From Mucilaginibacter xinganensis (GTDB lineage Bacteria > Bacteroidota > Bacteroidia > Sphingobacteriales > Sphingobacteriaceae), in contig JAMFSA010000235.1 of assembly GCA_026225055.1 (NCBI GenBank), positions 1 to 35,239 of the forward strand: a DNA stretch of 35,239 bases, read 5' to 3'. Made by a program: the position numbers and the translations under genes. The stretch's first letter is position 1, and each line of letters starts with the position of its first letter. This document shows positions 17,674 to 24,641 of this stretch, piece after piece. A model generated the notes under the pieces. That model saw only the letters and a program-made list of their open reading frames with translations, was not told the DNA's origin and searched no databases.

Positions 17674-18419
17674 TCGATATAAAACAAGTTTATAAAACCT
17701 TCAACAAAGGCAAGCCAAATCAGGTTGATGCTGTTAACGGGATAGATATTCATATCGGAACAGGGGAATTTGTTGTTATCATCGGTTCCAATGGTTCAGG
17801 AAAAACAACCTTATTAAATTTAGTAGCAGGCAGTGTTACACCAACCGCAGGCACAGTAAGTATTGATGATAACGATGTTACTGATCTGGCAGATTATCGC
17901 CGCAGCCAATGGATAGCCCGGGTTTTTCAAAATCCTTTAAGTGGGACTGCATCGGATTTGAGCATATTGGATAATTTCAGGCTGGCAGCTATTCGTACCA
18001 AGCCGAAAGGATTATCAATAGGTGTAACTGATCCTTTTAAAAAGGAAGTAAAAGAAAAGATAGCTACACTGGGCATGGGGTTAGAGAAAAAGATAGAGCA
18101 ACCTATGGGTACCTTATCGGGTGGACAAAGACAGGCCCTGACCTTACTGATGAGTATTATGGACAGTTGCCAGGTGTTATTACTGGACGAACCAACTGCC
18201 GCGCTCGACCCAAGATCAGCCGATGTGGTGATGAAAACAGCAGATAAACTCATCAAAGATTTTAAGCTGACAGCCATCCTGATCACTCATAATTTAAAGG
18301 ATGCCTACAACTACGGAAACCGCATTATACAAATGGGCGAGGGGATTATTTTAAAGGATATTGATACTGCAAAAAAAGCATCATTGAAACAGAATGATCT
18401 GTTTGACTGGTTTGGATAG
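17670..18419 (+). CDS. ABC transporter ATP-binding protein (TrpZ-like)
   Basis: A 249-aa ATPase with Walker A GSNGSGKT (39-46), Q-loop VFQNP (Gln87), signature LSGGQ (149-153), Walker B VLLLDEP with Glu174, and the H-loop His207 (ILITHNLKD). It energises the permease encoded just upstream, whose stop overlaps this start by four bases. A palindromic hairpin of repeat family B begins eight bases after the stop and may end the operon transcript. Confidence 0.95.
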   Translation: MIDIKQVYKTFNKGKPNQVDAVNGIDIHIGTGEFVVIIGSNGSGKTTLLNLVAGSVTPTAGTVSIDDNDVTDLADYRRSQWIARVFQNPLSGTASDLSILDNFRLAAIRTKPKGLSIGVTDPFKKEVKEKIATLGMGLEKKIEQPMGTLSGGQRQALTLLMSIMDSCQVLLLDEPTAALDPRSADVVMKTADKLIKDFKLTAILITHNLKDAYNYGNRIIQMGEGIILKDIDTAKKASLKQNDLFDWFG

Positions 18420-18427
18420 CTGATATG

Positions 18428-18460
18428 AGACTTACGAAGTTTTTAAAACTTCGTAAGTCT
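18428..18460. repeat. Palindromic repeat, family B, compact copy
   Basis: Two 16-base arms (AGACTTACGAAGTTTT and its exact complement) meet around a single central T. The site follows the ABC ATPase stop by 8 bp and could serve as its terminator. The same arm sequence recurs at 18779-18794 and 18843-18859. Confidence 0.88.
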
Positions 18461-18508
18461 GTTTACAAACAAAAACTTTGGCAAAATAATTGTATTCCAT
18501 TGTTCACT

Positions 18509-18754
18509 ATGAAGAACAATAATTTTGAATACATAACCGACGCTTATCAACTGGTTGAAGGCGCGAAGATAAAAGGTAAATCGCAGGAGGAAATATTTGA
18601 ATTGGGTGCATATGATCCAAACAAAAGAGGATATACCGTTTACCCGTTTGAAGAAGGTGTAAAATATGATGACTTCAGCGTGCTGATGTCAGAAAAAGAA
18701 CTGATGAACAATTACCTGATAGAAAATAGTAAGACAAATAAACTCGCTGCTTAA
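18509..18754 (+). CDS. Small protein of unknown function, 81 aa
   Basis: I do not recognise a family. The start MKNNNFEYITDAYQLV was chosen because an upstream in-frame ATG (18425) would only add residues encoded by a palindromic repeat. The product is soluble and acidic, with a helical opening (TDAYQLVEGAKIKGKSQEEIFELG), a middle GAYDPNKRGYTVYPFEEGVKYDDF, and a helical tail with MSEKELMNNYLIENSK. There is no signal or membrane segment. It sits between two copies of palindromic repeat family B and downstream of the importer operon, but a hairpin separates it from that operon. Codon use looks normal for the window. Confidence 0.65.
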   Translation: MKNNNFEYITDAYQLVEGAKIKGKSQEEIFELGAYDPNKRGYTVYPFEEGVKYDDFSVLMSEKELMNNYLIENSKTNKLAA

Positions 18755-18778
18755 TACCATATTAATGTATGGGTATAA

Positions 18779-18859
18779 AAAACTTACGAAGTTTAACTCG
18801 GATTGTTAATTTTAATGGCTTCGTTGAAGGCTTTGCCGTTTCAAAACTTCGTAAGTTTT
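18779..18859. repeat. Palindromic repeat, family B, split copy of about 81 bp
   Basis: Arms AAAACTTACGAAGTTT (18779-18794) and its complement (18844-18859) enclose a 49-bp spacer. The right arm runs into the 3' end of the luciferase-like gene and encodes its final codons. The arm is the one seen in the compact copy at 18428-18460. Confidence 0.82.
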
Positions 18860-19899
18860 ATAGCAGTTTGCCCGCCAATTTCTTTGCGAACTATCGGAGC
18901 AACTCTTGTCCCTAGTAACTCAATCGTTTTTAAAATATTAGCATGGGGCGTGTGTCCTGTTACCAGTTGCGCAACAAAACGTGTGTTTTTAAATAACTCA
19001 TATTGTCCCATTATTTTGTCCACAGCTTGCTGTACATCGCCTACAACCAGAGGGCCATCCTTCCGCAGCCATTCAAATGATTCCCGATTCATCGGCGACC
19101 ACCCACGATCTCTGCCAACACGGTTCATTAATGCTTCGTATGATGGATAAAACTCATCTGCTGCCTGCCTGGCATTTTCGGCGATATAAGATTGTGATGA
19201 TATAGCCAGCTGCAATTTGCTTACATCATGCCCGGCTTTTTCAGCAGATTCGCGGTATAATTCAACAAACGGCACAAAATGTTTTGGCGCGCTGCCCAGT
19301 ATAGCTATTATCATGGGCAGGCCTAAGCTGCCAGCACGTTTTGCCGAGGCAGGTGTGCCACCAACGCCTATCCACACAGGTATTTCATTTTGATATGGCC
19401 TTGGATAAACACCCTGGTTTACAACCGGCGAGCGGAATTTGCCTTTCCAATTGAGTATTTCATGTTTATTGATCTCTAAAAACATTTCCAGCTTTTCAGT
19501 GAACAAGGCATCGTAATCATCCAGATCATAGCCAAAAAGTGGGTAAGATTCAATAAAAGAACCCCTGCCTGCGATCATCTCAGCACGGCCACCTGAAATA
19601 AGGTCGACGGTTGCGAAGTTTTGAAAGGTACGCACCGGATCCGCAGAGCTTAATACAGTTACAGAGCTTGATAAGTGAATGTTTTTTGTAATAGCCGCCG
19701 CGGCAGCCATCATGATTTCTGGTGCCGAGATCACGAAATCCGGGCGGTGATGCTCGCCGAAGGCATAAACATCAAGGCCTACTTCATCAGCCAGTTTAAC
19801 TTCTTGTAAAAGCTCCTGCACACGCTGGTGAGCATTAATGGCATTGCCTGCTTTGCCGTCGGGAATGATCTCTCCGAATGTACTTACACCTAATTCCAT
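18841..19899 (-). CDS. LLM-class flavin-dependent oxidoreductase
   Basis: A 352-aa TIM-barrel protein of the bacterial-luciferase-like superfamily, F420/FMN dependent. Seen are MELGVSTFGEIIPD, ADEVGLDVYAFGEHHRPDFV, SSSVTVLSSADPVRTFQNFATVDL with the SGGRAEMIAGRGSF segment, and VWIGVGGTPASAKRAGSLGLPM. Substrate is unknown; such enzymes are often monooxygenases. The last five codons and TGA stop (KLTKF, then stop) are encoded by the right arm of palindromic repeat B, so the native C-terminus was apparently rewritten when the repeat inserted or spread. The active-site barrel is intact. Confidence 0.92.
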   Translation of the reverse strand: MELGVSTFGEIIPDGKAGNAINAHQRVQELLQEVKLADEVGLDVYAFGEHHRPDFVISAPEIMMAAAAAITKNIHLSSSVTVLSSADPVRTFQNFATVDLISGGRAEMIAGRGSFIESYPLFGYDLDDYDALFTEKLEMFLEINKHEILNWKGKFRSPVVNQGVYPRPYQNEIPVWIGVGGTPASAKRAGSLGLPMIIAILGSAPKHFVPFVELYRESAEKAGHDVSKLQLAISSQSYIAENARQAADEFYPSYEALMNRVGRDRGWSPMNRESFEWLRKDGPLVVGDVQQAVDKIMGQYELFKNTRFVAQLVTGHTPHANILKTIELLGTRVAPIVRKEIGGQTAIKLTKF

Positions 19900-20094
19900 A
19901 GGCTATAAAAGTAACGACAATAATATAAAGCGGATGGCAAAATTAATTAACCTAAGTGGAGACTTTATAATGTGAATTTAAACTTTAATAGCTCCCAATT
20001 GATTTAAATCAACTTGGTTCATAATAGATTGATCCCCAAAAGAAAGGATAACTCTGCAAGAAGCAATCCTTCGACCTTCATCAACGCAATGATG

Positions 20095-20478
20095 TTATGT
20101 GGTTTGCTGAACCCATTGACTTCGCCAGGCCGGTGCCTCAAATGGATCTGCGAAATATTGAGTTTCGTGCACAACTTTACCGCTGCGAAACTCCATAATA
20201 CTCACCGTATATGCCGGTTTCCCCTGGTAGTCAATTGTATATTCCGTGATCCAGAGGTCGCCTCGTCCGATAATTCGCTTTACCTTAAAACCAGATGGGT
20301 TACCGGGATGATGGCTCCTCAAGGCCTGCAAATTGCTTCGCCCCAGGATTCGCTCACCCGATTGTGGATAATCACAAATGGCATCATCAGCATAAATATC
20401 ATGTTCAGCATTGGCATCGCCTGCTGCCGATGCCTGCCAATGTGCATTCAGTGCTTCGCGTATTTGTTCTTCTTCCAT
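20095..20478 (-). CDS. NTF2-like / SnoaL-fold protein
   Basis: A 127-aa single-domain protein of the NTF2-like superfamily: an N-terminal helix (EEEQIREALNAHWQASAAGDA), AEHDIYADDAICDYPQSGERILGRSNLQAL, then strands FKVKRIIGRGDLWITEYTIDY and YTVSIMEFRSGKVVHETQYFADPFEAPAWR. The DYPQSGE and ETQYFADPF elements are typical of small SnoaL-like proteins, many of them isomerase- or hydratase-like or of unknown function. It lies 11 bp after the aldo/keto reductase on the same strand, so the two are almost certainly one transcript. Its base composition is GC-richer than most of the window, as for its partner. Confidence 0.85.
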   Translation of the reverse strand: MEEEQIREALNAHWQASAAGDANAEHDIYADDAICDYPQSGERILGRSNLQALRSHHPGNPSGFKVKRIIGRGDLWITEYTIDYQGKPAYTVSIMEFRSGKVVHETQYFADPFEAPAWRSQWVQQTT

Positions 20479-20489
20479 AACCGTTGCAA

Positions 20490-21401
20490 TTATTGGGGTT
20501 TAACTTGCGGGATGAACCCAGGGACACCGGTACTCACCACCTGGTTGAATCGCTGCCTGGTCTGAATATTAGTAATTTCATTAAAAGCGTCTTCCGGCAG
20601 GGGAGAGATGTCGAAATTTTCTCGTGCACGGGCAGCAGTTTTGGGTGTGGTAAGCAATGCTGTGCCACGCTGGATGGCCCAGGCCAATAGTACCTGTGCC
20701 GGCGTTTTTCCAATTCGTGCAGCAATGTCCAAAACAACCGGATCTTCAAGCGGACCCGGTTTTATCCCGTGGCCCAATGGTGCAAAAGCCAAAAGCACTA
20801 TGCCTTTCTCCTTGCAGTATTCCAGAAGCTCAGTTTCCGGCAGATATGGATGTGACTCCACCTGCACCACGGCTGGCTTAATCCTCGCTGATTCGTAGAT
20901 CGGCACCAGTTCTTTCAAGCCAACGTCAGATAATCCGATAGCCCGGCATTTGCCGCCGTCTACCAGATTCTCCATTGCTCTCCATGTGTCGAGCAGAGTT
21001 ACTCCGCGGTCGTAAATTACATTGCCGTCCTGATCCCGCGGATCCTGCTCATCGCCTGGTTGAAATGCATATGGTGTGTGAATGAGATAGAGATCCAGGT
21101 AGTTGATCCGTAGCCTTTTCAAACTCGCCTCAAATGCCGGTTCAACACGCTCGGGCCTGTGATTGGAGTTCCATAATTTTGTGGTAACAAAAATATCTTC
21201 TCGGGTTGCAACTCCTGCGGCAATACCAGCCTGCAACGCTTCGCCAACCTCGCTCTCGTTTCGGTAACGTTCGGCACAATCAAAGTGTCTAAATCCTGCT
21301 TCCAGCGCGTCTCTGGTAGCACTTATAGTAACAGCCTTATCTGGTATCAGGGTGCCAAACCCTAACACGGGCATATGGATGGCGTTATCTGTTGTTTTCA
21401 T
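20490..21401 (-). CDS. Aldo/keto reductase
   Basis: A 303-aa NAD(P)H-dependent carbonyl reductase with the full tetrad: Asp41 and Tyr46 (FDCAERYRNE), Lys75 (TTKLWN) and His108 (LYLIHTPY). It has the AKR signature GFRHFDCAERYRNESEVG and a C-terminal cofactor region (LLTTPKTAARARENFD). The substrate is unknown. It forms a tight pair with the downstream NTF2-like gene. Hand counts of two lines inside the gene give 31/60 GC (20701-20760) and 35/60 (21001-21060), against 19/60 and 24/60 for lines in flanking genes, and CTG/GCC-type codons are frequent. This suggests acquisition from a GC-richer donor. Confidence 0.93.
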   Translation of the reverse strand: MKTTDNAIHMPVLGFGTLIPDKAVTISATRDALEAGFRHFDCAERYRNESEVGEALQAGIAAGVATREDIFVTTKLWNSNHRPERVEPAFEASLKRLRINYLDLYLIHTPYAFQPGDEQDPRDQDGNVIYDRGVTLLDTWRAMENLVDGGKCRAIGLSDVGLKELVPIYESARIKPAVVQVESHPYLPETELLEYCKEKGIVLLAFAPLGHGIKPGPLEDPVVLDIAARIGKTPAQVLLAWAIQRGTALLTTPKTAARARENFDISPLPEDAFNEITNIQTRQRFNQVVSTGVPGFIPQVKPQ

Positions 21402-21557
21402 CCTATGGTATGTTTGTTACTACAAATATCAGTAAACAGCGTGTGAATGCAAACAATAATACAGTCAGTAAATAGTAATTAAAGCGGCTAAGCACACTGC
21501 TTGTTTTACTACTTCTTTTTCACAGGCTTGGCATGGAGTTTGCAACCGAACTAACTA

Positions 21558-22154
21558 TCAAAATACCTTAATAACCTGTCCTGTAAGAGCTCCCAAAGCG
21601 CTTTTTATGTAAGCTTGTGTTACTCTTTCCATAGTTACAGGTATATGCCCCGGGAAATAAGGAAAGAAACCCGGTGAGTCCTCAACAACACCCGGACTTA
21701 TCGTATTGATACGCACATTGTTGGTTAACTCAATAGCTGCCGCGCGTACAAATGCTTCAATAGCGCCATTAACGGCACTTAAATTAGCACCTAACACAAT
21801 AGGGTCTTCGCTTAATATGCCAGATGTTAACGTAAATGAACCTTTCGGGTTAATGTAATGCTGACCTATCAACACTAAATTTATCTGCCCCATTAATTTG
21901 CTGTCTATTCCAACCCTAAAATCAGCATCGGTCATAGTGGCCAATGGCCCAAAGTGTCCTTTACCTGTTATACTGATCAGTGCATCAAAAGCGCCGGTCT
22001 GTTTAAAGAAATGCTCAATGGAGGCGGGCGAAGTAATATCTAATGTAATATCGCCGCTTTTTGAACCTGCTTTTATAACCTCATGCTCTTTAGCTAAAGC
22101 ATTTGTTACGTGCTTACCGAGTGTGCCGGTTGCACCTACTATAATTATCTTCAT
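21558..22154 (-). CDS. Short SDR-fold protein lacking catalytic Tyr/Lys (Lin1944-like)
   Basis: A 198-aa Rossmann protein with the cofactor glycines GATGTLG (7-13) and the SDR end region INTISPGVVEDSPG. At the place where active SDRs have YxxxK, this protein reads LSAVNG (125-130): Tyr is Leu125 and Lys is Asn129. Ser111 is kept. The Lin1944-like subgroup of SDRs is known for a normal nucleotide motif without the typical active-site residues and has no defined function. It may bind NAD(P) as a sensor or catalyse by another route. It lies 4 bp after the remains of a carboxymuconolactone-decarboxylase gene on the same strand. Confidence 0.88.
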   Translation of the reverse strand: MKIIIVGATGTLGKHVTNALAKEHEVIKAGSKSGDITLDITSPASIEHFFKQTGAFDALISITGKGHFGPLATMTDADFRVGIDSKLMGQINLVLIGQHYINPKGSFTLTSGILSEDPIVLGANLSAVNGAIEAFVRAAAIELTNNVRINTISPGVVEDSPGFFPYFPGHIPVTMERVTQAYIKSALGALTGQVIKVF

Positions 22155-22158
22155 TTGT

Positions 22159-22290
22159 CTATATTATTTTATGTAAACGATTATTGACTACTTCTTTGCA
22201 ATGGCTTACCGTAATGCCACCTAAATAAAACGCTATATGTAAAATTACTTTAACTATTTGTTCTTTGGTGTCGCCAACCTTATAATTTGA
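22159..22290 (-). pseudogene. Remnant of a carboxymuconolactone-decarboxylase (CMD) family gene
   Basis: The minus strand reads an open stretch containing YKVGDTKEQIVKVILHIAFY, then LGGITVSHCKEVVN and a TAG stop at 22159-22161. This matches the conserved CMD-family C-terminal helix pattern (GvTkeEivevilhiafYaGwp). In-frame stops lie just upstream (TGA at 22291-22293, TAA at 22318-22320), with a possible further relic LSALAHY between them. No start or N-terminal domain remains, so it is a decayed gene end. The rest of the gap up to 22482 shows nothing I can name. Confidence 0.55.
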
Positions 22291-22482
22291 TCAATAATGA
22301 GCCAACGCTGACAGATATTATGAATTATTAGTTTTATAGAGTCGATTAATGTATTGGGTGCTAAAAAAGCTGAGTAAAATAAGTTGTCTTGTTAATATAT
22401 TTTATCATGCCTTATCCCTGCTGACATAGGGTTGTCATTGCCCCACCTTTTCTTTGTGTTACAATTTAAAACAAAACACACA

Positions 22483-23004
22483 ATGGAAAACAACCTCAAT
22501 CAAGAAACGAACATTGTAGCCGAAGGATTCACTACAACTGATGCTATGTTAATTCACTGGCAGGGCCATCGAAAATTAACAAGAAAAATTATCGAAGCTT
22601 TTCCAGAAGATAAGTTATTTACATATTCCATAGGAGGGATGCGTCCCTTTTCGGCCATGATAAATGAATTAGTGAGTATAGCCACTATAGGTTTGCAGGA
22701 TCTGTTTAAAGATTCACCTACATCGTTAAGTGATCTTCAAAGCCAAAGAGATAAACTGCCGTTATCTACAAAAGAGGAAATTTTAGATAGCTGGGATAAA
22801 GTAACCGTAATGATAAACCAATTGTGGCCACAAATACCCCAGGAAAGCTTTTATGAAGTGATCAAAGCATTCGGCGAATATGAAGGCGTAACTTCAGATA
22901 TAATCCTGTATTGGATCGATAATGAAATTCATCACCGTGCACAAGCCTATGTTTATTTAAGAGCCTTAGGCATTGAACCACCAGCTTTTTGGGATAGATA
23001 TTAA
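22483..23004 (+). CDS. DinB-family (YfiT-like fold) protein
   Basis: A 173-aa four-helix-bundle protein of the DinB superfamily. It shows LIHWQGHRKLTRKIIEAFPEDKLFTYSIGGMRPFSAMINEL, the typical first two helices, and ILYWIDNEIHHRAQAYVYLRALGIEPP at the end, carrying the paired metal-binding histidines (H150, H151 region). The first metal His expected in the second helix seems replaced (MINEL), so metal binding may be incomplete. Members include thiol-S-transferases such as bacillithiol transferases, but most are uncharacterised. The start MENNLNQ is preferred over one 17 codons upstream that adds an atypical hydrophobic leader. A strong hairpin follows the stop. Confidence 0.88.
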   Translation: MENNLNQETNIVAEGFTTTDAMLIHWQGHRKLTRKIIEAFPEDKLFTYSIGGMRPFSAMINELVSIATIGLQDLFKDSPTSLSDLQSQRDKLPLSTKEEILDSWDKVTVMINQLWPQIPQESFYEVIKAFGEYEGVTSDIILYWIDNEIHHRAQAYVYLRALGIEPPAFWDRY

Positions 23005-23011
23005 TGTAGAG

Positions 23012-23040
23012 AAGCCGTTAACTGGATAAGTTAACGGCTT
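23012..23040. terminator. Bidirectional hairpin terminator between DinB and anti-sigma-like genes
   Basis: Stem AAGCCGTTAAC (23012-23022) pairs perfectly with GTTAACGGCTT (23030-23040) around a 7-base loop. It lies between two convergent stop codons, 8 bp after the DinB stop and 5 bp before the opposite gene's stop. Confidence 0.82.
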
Positions 23041-23045
23041 TGTTA

Positions 23046-23465
23046 TTATCGCCTGAAAATATTGGCCTTCACCAAAATCTGATCGAGATATTGAATGGTC
23101 AACAGGCTAAATATGGTTAAAACAACTATCCACTTATAATCAAGTAGCGTATTAAAAAATGCCTGGTTCTTGCCGAAGTTTATTGCTGATAGTAAAGTAA
23201 ATATTATACCAACAGCAACAACAAAAACCGCAAGTAATGTTAAATAGGAGCGCAGTTCGCTTGTACGTTTTGCTTCTGCCTGCACCTTGCGCGTTACCTT
23301 TGCCGAAAAATCATAGGGCAGGCTTTGTAATGGTTCCTGTTCCAAAACATCAAATAAAAACTGGTACGCTTTGGCATCATCACTTATCAAGCCGTCAGTT
23401 TCTTTGTTCAATAGCTTATTTTCTTCTACCCACTTTTGCAGTTCCTCATCATCCATCTTTTTCAT
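23046..23465 (-). CDS. Two-TM membrane protein, putative anti-sigma partner
   Basis: A 139-aa protein with a charged cytosolic N-terminal half (MDDEELQKWVEENKLLNKET and onward to about residue 72), then two membrane segments (LTLLAVFVVAVGIIFTLLSA and WIVVLTIFSLLTIQYLD). Its ATG overlaps the sigma-factor stop by four bases (ATGA), so the two are translationally coupled. That position and the soluble-plus-membrane design fit an anti-sigma factor that holds the ECF sigma at the membrane. I see no zinc-binding HxxxCxxC motif of the ZAS class, so the role is inferred from context. Confidence 0.75.
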   Translation of the reverse strand: MKKMDDEELQKWVEENKLLNKETDGLISDDAKAYQFLFDVLEQEPLQSLPYDFSAKVTRKVQAEAKRTSELRSYLTLLAVFVVAVGIIFTLLSAINFGKNQAFFNTLLDYKWIVVLTIFSLLTIQYLDQILVKANIFRR

Positions 23466-24019
23466 ACCATATCTTTTTTAAGGTAAACTTCTACTTTCTC
23501 TTTCAGTAATTTCCGCGCCCTGAACAGGTAACTTTTTATTGTCCCTTCAGGCATGCCGGTAATTTCACCTATCTCTTCGAGCGAGAACTCATTTAAATGA
23601 TATAATGTTATTACCGTTCTATATGTTTCGGGTAATTGCAAAATTAGCTGTTCCACATAATTTGCAACTTCCTTTTTTGTTAATAATTGCTCCGGGTTGT
23701 CATTGGTGAAATGATAGTTCTCAATATCATCCGGATAACTATCTACTTGTTTATTCTTATATTTTTTCAGATAGTTTATAGCGGTAAAATAAGTAATCTG
23801 TGCTACCCAGGTTGATAATTTAGACTGAAAATTAAACCTGAACAGCCCTTTATGCACCTTTATAAAAACTTCCTGACAAATATCTGCAATATCATCCTCA
23901 TCCTTTACAAGGCGGCTGGTTACATGAAAAACAAGTCGTTCATATTGTTTTACCAAAAGCTCAAAGGCACGCATATCGCCCTTTAAAATCCTGGTTACAA
24001 CCTCTTTTTCGTTAAACAT
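23462..24019 (-). CDS. ECF-family RNA polymerase sigma factor
   Basis: A 185-aa sigma-70 protein with regions 2 and 4 only. Region 2 holds FELLVKQYERLVFHVTSRL and DEDDIADICQEVFIKVHKGL, then STWVAQITYFTAINYLKK. Region 4 is LPETYRTVITLYHLNEFSLEE, followed by the helix-turn-helix ITGMPEGTIKSYLFRARKLL. The start MFNEKEVV sits only 7 bases after an element (TTGACTA) identical to one before the divergent DUF6249 gene, so transcription from that element would give a nearly leaderless mRNA. It is coupled to the membrane protein downstream. The signal it responds to is unknown; the regulated set probably includes the adjacent envelope genes. Confidence 0.95.
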   Translation of the reverse strand: MFNEKEVVTRILKGDMRAFELLVKQYERLVFHVTSRLVKDEDDIADICQEVFIKVHKGLFRFNFQSKLSTWVAQITYFTAINYLKKYKNKQVDSYPDDIENYHFTNDNPEQLLTKKEVANYVEQLILQLPETYRTVITLYHLNEFSLEEIGEITGMPEGTIKSYLFRARKLLKEKVEVYLKKDMV

Positions 24020-24026
24020 ATACCAT

Positions 24027-24056
24027 TAGTCAATAGCCGAGGCTTAAAGGTTGCAA
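24027..24056 (-). promoter_or_regulatory. Putative ECF-type autoregulatory promoter of the sigma operon
   Basis: On the minus strand TTGCAACCT (24056-24048), a 14-base spacer and TTGACTA (24033-24027) precede the sigma gene. The same two blocks with the same 14-base spacing occur on the plus strand before the divergent gene. AAC-containing -35 boxes are typical of ECF sigmas, so the spacing fits a -35/-10 pair. The start codon lies 7 bases past the second block. Confidence 0.65.
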
Positions 24057-24108
24057 AAAATATTAAAAAAACTTTTACCTTAATCGCTGTAAAAAAATAT
24101 TAAAATAA

Positions 24109-24138
24109 TTGCAACCTCATAAACATTAAGGTTGACTA
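24109..24138 (+). promoter_or_regulatory. Putative ECF-type promoter of the DUF6249 gene
   Basis: TTGCAACCT (24109-24117), 14 bases, TTGACTA (24132-24138), identical in blocks and spacing to the minus-strand copy. It ends 34 bp before the DUF6249 start codon, leaving a normal short leader. The spacers differ in sequence, which argues that the blocks themselves are under selection. Confidence 0.68.
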
Positions 24139-24172
24139 CTAAGGTAAATATTCACTCAAATATAAAAACATT

Positions 24173-24514
24173 ATGGATCAGCACGTAGCAGTTTTCTTAG
24201 TAGTCGCAATAATTGTAATTACTATTGCCTGGGTTATCATATCCTGGTATAATTTCAGATTAAAGAAACGGATTATCGAATCAGGCCCGATAAATGAAGA
24301 GGCCATGGGTTTTCTTAAAAATCTATCACCAACATCAAATACCGAATCACTTAAATGGGGTTGCATAATTTTCGCAGGTGGGCTTGGTTTAGTTCTACTC
24401 CAATATATCCCATACGCCGAATACTCCGCTTTGCCTTATGGCCTCGAAGCCATGTTTATTGCCGCAGGTTTTTTAACCTATTACTACTTGGTAAACAGAA
24501 AGCCAAAGCAATAA
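24173..24514 (+). CDS. DUF6249-type small membrane protein
   Basis: A 113-aa protein with three membrane segments: VAVFLVVAIIVITIAWVIIS, IIFAGGLGLVLLQYI and LEAMFIAAGFLTYYYLV. A cytosolic linker (NFRLKKRIIESGPINEEAMG) sits between the first two. Layout and motifs match DUF6249, commonly found beside ECF sigma genes in Bacteroidota. It shares a bipartite promoter element with the divergent sigma operon, so it is likely a direct target and may help sense or buffer envelope state. The function is unknown. A strong hairpin follows the stop. Confidence 0.75.
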   Translation: MDQHVAVFLVVAIIVITIAWVIISWYNFRLKKRIIESGPINEEAMGFLKNLSPTSNTESLKWGCIIFAGGLGLVLLQYIPYAEYSALPYGLEAMFIAAGFLTYYYLVNRKPKQ

Positions 24515-24526
24515 TTTAATCAATAC

Positions 24527-24557
24527 GCCGGCTTATTTCCTGATCTTATAAGCCGGC
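24527..24557 (+). terminator. Hairpin terminator after the DUF6249 gene
   Basis: Stem GCCGGCTTAT (24527-24536) pairs perfectly with ATAAGCCGGC (24548-24557) around an 11-base loop. It starts 12 bp after the stop and is followed by a T-containing stretch. It separates this gene from the outer-membrane barrel gene downstream. Confidence 0.8.
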
Positions 24558-24641
24558 TTCATAACAATTTATTAATAGATTTTTAAAAGCACATTTTTCG
24601 CTTTCGGGAATCCTATTGCCTAAAAATTAGCCTTTATCATC

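Noticed and set aside
18425..18508. An earlier in-frame ATG for the 81-aa gene
   Set aside because: The extra residues (RLTKFLKLRKS and onward) are encoded by the palindromic repeat, which argues for the ATG at 18509.
20014..20565. Plus-strand open frame of 183 codons
   Set aside because: It lies antisense to the NTF2-like and aldo/keto reductase genes, has no recognisable domain, and is explained by the GC-rich codons of those genes.
21522..21557. Minus-strand stretch reading KLHAKPVKKK then stop, possibly a gene-end relic
   Set aside because: Too short, preceded by a stop codon, and a lysine-rich tail alone is not evidence of a family.
20095..22290. A biosynthetic gene cluster
   Set aside because: There are only small redox/NTF2-fold genes and no core synthase; at most a small catabolic or detoxification patch.
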